Assembly: GCF_024323335.1 (NCBI RefSeq)
Contig: NC_066583.1
Coordinates: 369,207,452 to 369,271,451, forward strand
DNA: 64,000 nucleotides
Direction of reading: 5' to 3'
Source: Lathyrus oleraceus
Lineage: Eukaryota; Streptophyta; Magnoliopsida; Fabales; Fabaceae
The notes beneath the pieces were generated by a model that was not told where the DNA came from, did not search any database, and saw nothing but the letters and a program-made list of their open reading frames with translations. The position numbers were made by a program, and so were the translations under genes. Positions within the stretch are counted from its first letter, which is position 1; each line of letters opens with the position of its first letter. Shown here one piece after another: positions 61,055 to 64,000 of the stretch.

Positions 61055-62564
61055 TGTAACACCCCGATTTAATTAATCATTTATTTATTTATTTCTTGAT
61101 TTATTTAATTTATTTATTTAAATATTAATTTATGTAATTAATGACATGTTTGGCCGGTGGCGGCACTTATTGTGAATTATCTATGATTAATTAGATTTTT
61201 GGTGGAATTTTATTAATTAGAATATGATAAATTAAGAGAATAATAAGAGTTGGGCTTAAAGTGTAAATAATGAAAATTAGGTGGTTAAATGGAGAGAGAT
61301 TATGTTTAGTTGGGCCAAAATTATAATTATAAGGAATTTAATTAAGTTACTATATATTTTAAGAGAAATAGAAAACTAAGGGGTTTTGGGAGTTTTATCA
61401 ATATGTGAAAAGAGAAGAGTCAGAGAGTTTTGGAAGAGAGATAGGGCTTGAGGAAGGAGACCCCATAGAGATTGTTTGTTTGTGCTTTTGCTGAATTTAC
61501 AAGGTAAGTGGGGATTATTCATCTAAGGGGTGCCTTAATCATGAAAGGGTAGAGAGATTTCCCTTAACATTCAATAGGATTATTGGTGATGCATTGATTG
61601 TGTGATTGTTTACTGTCAGATGTGGGGTTGTATTTGTTGTTGTGTTGTTGTTATTGCATGATTGTTTATAATCAGAAGTGGGGTTGTATTTGTTGTTGTG
61701 TTGTTGTTCATTGTATTCTTATATGTCATGCATCATATGTTGTTGTTTTTATAAAAGAGTTGAGTCACAGATTCAGATGTTGGGACCAACGACTTGTCCA
61801 AGCTTAGATGTTTGGGCTTGGAGCTCATATGTTAGGGATCAGGGTTCAGATGTTAGGACTCAGTTCGTATGAATAACCTTTTGTTGAGTTGGTACTGCAT
61901 GCATGAGTTAAGTCGATGTTGCATTGTATTATATAACGGTTGTGTAGATGAGATGTTTGAGTGTTGTTGAATACTCTCGTATGGAGTTGTGTGATTTTGA
62001 ATGTGATAAATAACATTATGATTGGTGATTGATCATGATGTGGGTGAAATATGAATACATGATATTATGGTGCATGTTTTATATGCGTGTGATGTATGAT
62101 GTGTGAATCTACCCAGATTGTTTTGTGCACCGATTATTATTAGAACGTATTCTCACCCCTTTTTATGTTATTGCATATGTGCTCCTCTGGAGTACAAACA
62201 ATCAGGTACCTCGGTAGGAGCTTGATGTTAAAGATGGAGTTGTGCCTCTTGAGTTGCTTTTCGATTGAGTTTATAGTTGAAGTCTCTCTGATATGTAACA
62301 CGGGGTGAACATGATGTTCTTTTTTTTGTTTTACGTTGCATATCTTTCCGTTGGGTTTTATGTTGAACCATTTTTCAAACTTATTGTTGTTGAGGCTTTT
62401 TATGTCAAATATTTTATAATTAACGCTGCTTATCAAATGATTCATTTTCAATTATGTAGTTTATGTATGTTTTGCTGATGTATGAGTAGTATCCTACTTG
62501 AAGGACTTATATGTTATATCTGCTATATTTAATTATTTGTCGAGTTAGAAAGAAGGGTGTTACA
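61055..62564 (+). mobile_element. Gypsy (Tekay-like) 5' LTR, copy 2
   Basis: TGTAACACCCCGATTTAATT to GGGTGTTACA, 1510 bp, with better-preserved inverted ends than copy 1. The primer site TGGTATCAGAGCAGGTC follows at 62568. Confidence 0.87.
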
Positions 62565-62695
62565 CAGTGGTATCAGAGCAGGTCAGTCCATCCGGTCAGG
62601 TTTTTTCGTGTTGTTTGTTCCCAAGTATGCGACATGTGTGTGAACATTGTCGATGCATTATTTCTTCTAATGTCTATTTGTTGGTATATAGATAG

Positions 62696-63042
62696 ATGGC
62701 TGGAAGAAACGACTGGGTTATTGTTAATGCCTTGGAGGTGATGGCTTATGTGCTACAGGGTTAGTAGAATCATGTTGGCGATGAATTATGTGGATTTGGG
62801 AAGTTTCATCAAAACAATCTGCCAACCTTCAAGGGCATATATTATACAGAGGGTGCATAGGCATGGCTCAGAGAGATTGAGAATATTTTTCGAGTGATGG
62901 CTTACAATGAAGTTCATAAGATGCAGTTTGTTACTTATATGTTGTTAGAGGAAGCCGAAGACTAATGGGACAATGCACGTCAGAGACTGGAGGCTATAGG
63001 TACTGAGATTGCATGGGTTATGTTTAAAGCTCATTTTCTAGA
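62696..63042 (+). pseudogene. Gypsy gag start, copy 2, dead
   Basis: Begins MAGRNDWVIVNALEVMA and has the same stop codons as copy 1 (the TAG after CTACAGGGT, GCATAGGCATGG and GACTAATGGG). One early stop of copy 1 (GCTTAGGTG) is absent here (GCTTATGTG). It ends where the small CACTA element begins. Confidence 0.8.
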
Positions 63043-64000
63043 CACTAAAACAAATAACACATTTCATGACGAAGCTTTCACCTTAAACAATAGAAAACTA
63101 AGGTATAAAGTTAAGGTACGCTATTTTTTATTATTTAAAAAAAACAAAAAAAATCATACATTCCCTCGGCTTTTCATAACACCGAGGTGGAAAAACAACT
63201 CACCACAAGCTTCGATTCCCAACTATCACAGTTTATGATTTTATTTGTTTATAAGTGTAACAAAATTTTCTAACCCTTCGGTTTTATATTTAACGGATGC
63301 ATAAAATAATAAGATTTTACTATAAAAATACTCGTTAAAAAGATTTTACCCTAATCCTTACTAATATGAATCTGCCCCCAACTCACAAGCATCATTCTTT
63401 GGGATGGATTGCAAGACAAAAAAAAATATTCAACGTTATTCTCTCTTGAACAAAACATTTTTCTGCCATTGTAATCTATCTCACATAATGTTGCCCTGGC
63501 AATCTATTCACCTTGTTTTTCATCATCACCGAGGTGATAGTTAAACGGAGAAGATAAAAAACCTTGATCTTATAATGAAATCGAGGTATTTAATAATCAT
63601 ATTTTACTATAAAAATACTCGTTAAACATATTTTACCCTAAGACTAACTTATATGTGGTAGCCCCAAAGAGAGGAAATATTCACCACCGTTCATTTGATC
63701 ATGAGTTGCTACTACAAATCTCTGGGATGAATTACAAGTGTAGAAAATAAAAATTCTCATTGTGAAACAAATCTCTAGGATCTTGCATGGGACCTGGACA
63801 TGGAAAATAAAAATTCTCATTGGGAAATAGGTTTTATAATGTATTTTTAGTATTATGTGTAAACAATGTAATTTTTAAAAAATGGCTTATTCACCTCGGT
63901 TTTCTTCGTGACCGAGGGGATAGTTCAGCTTTTTTTACTATATTTAACGCTCTTAAACAAATATTTTGTCGTCCATTTAATATTTATCAACTTTCAAGAA
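63043..64000. mobile_element. Non-autonomous CACTA element, copy 2, partial
   Basis: Begins CACTAAAACAAATAACACAT at the same gag position as copy 1 and stays collinear with it, hairpins included, to the window end. Confidence 0.8.

Larger units (their letters stand above)
60651..64000 (+). repeat. Duplicated block, copy 2 (runs off the window)
   Basis: Collinear with 42783 to about 46131 at an offset of about 17.87 kb: 405-bp flank, gypsy LTR, primer site, dead gag start and the small CACTA at the same gag position. The two copies differ by scattered substitutions and small indels. Confidence 0.9.

Overview
This is plant nuclear DNA, most likely from a legume of the tribe Fabeae (pea, vetch, grass-pea or lentil group). 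The evidence is intron-bearing genes, low GC, long (AT)n tracts, an LTR of about 5.4 kb with the TGTAAGACCCCAATTTTG start and the arginine-tRNA-type primer site of Ogre elements, and heavily nested retrotransposons. The tribe is inferred from repeat style, not from a search.

There are two ordinary host genes, both in the middle. TORNADO1 (24640-29003, +, three exons, 1381 residues) encodes a leucine-rich-repeat/ROCO-type protein. A C2-domain protein gene (29995-31290, -, with a 683-bp leader intron) faces it tail to tail. From memory, Arabidopsis has the same two genes side by side (At5g55540 and At5g55530), so this looks like conserved microsynteny. The second TRN1 intron appears to be a GC-AG intron.

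Left of the genes (1-24 kb), in order: an Ogre element on the minus strand (ORF1, leader, primer site, complete LTR ending at 7889); a short MAPKKK-like kinase relic; a plus-strand Ogre-type LTR with a tRNA-like A/B-box segment; a dead Ty3/gypsy gag with its LTR on the minus strand; a decayed copia element (A) whose gag is split by a 2.38-kb solo LTR; and a second decayed copia element (B).

Right of the genes (32-64 kb), in order: an AT-rich spacer; a complete 8175-bp CACTA transposon (34605-42779) with an AAT target duplication, an apparently intact two-exon TNP2 transposase and a second multi-exon gene with one frameshift; a dead Ty3/gypsy element interrupted by a small non-autonomous CACTA element; a copia 3' LTR (element C) that itself contains a young, nearly intact copia element (D, 48190-56391, 1385-bp LTRs, AAATC target duplication, one in-frame stop); the decayed pol of element C; and a second copy of the gypsy-plus-small-CACTA block (60651 to the window end). 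The two copies share stop codons and the same nested insertion, so the block was duplicated after it died. The large CACTA lies at the edge of the first copy only.

I found no CRISPR array, operon, rRNA or functional tRNA gene. The most interesting points are the possibly active CACTA, the young copia, the duplicated nested block, the A/B-box segment in an LTR, the kinase relic beside a truncated LTR, and the GC-AG intron in TRN1.
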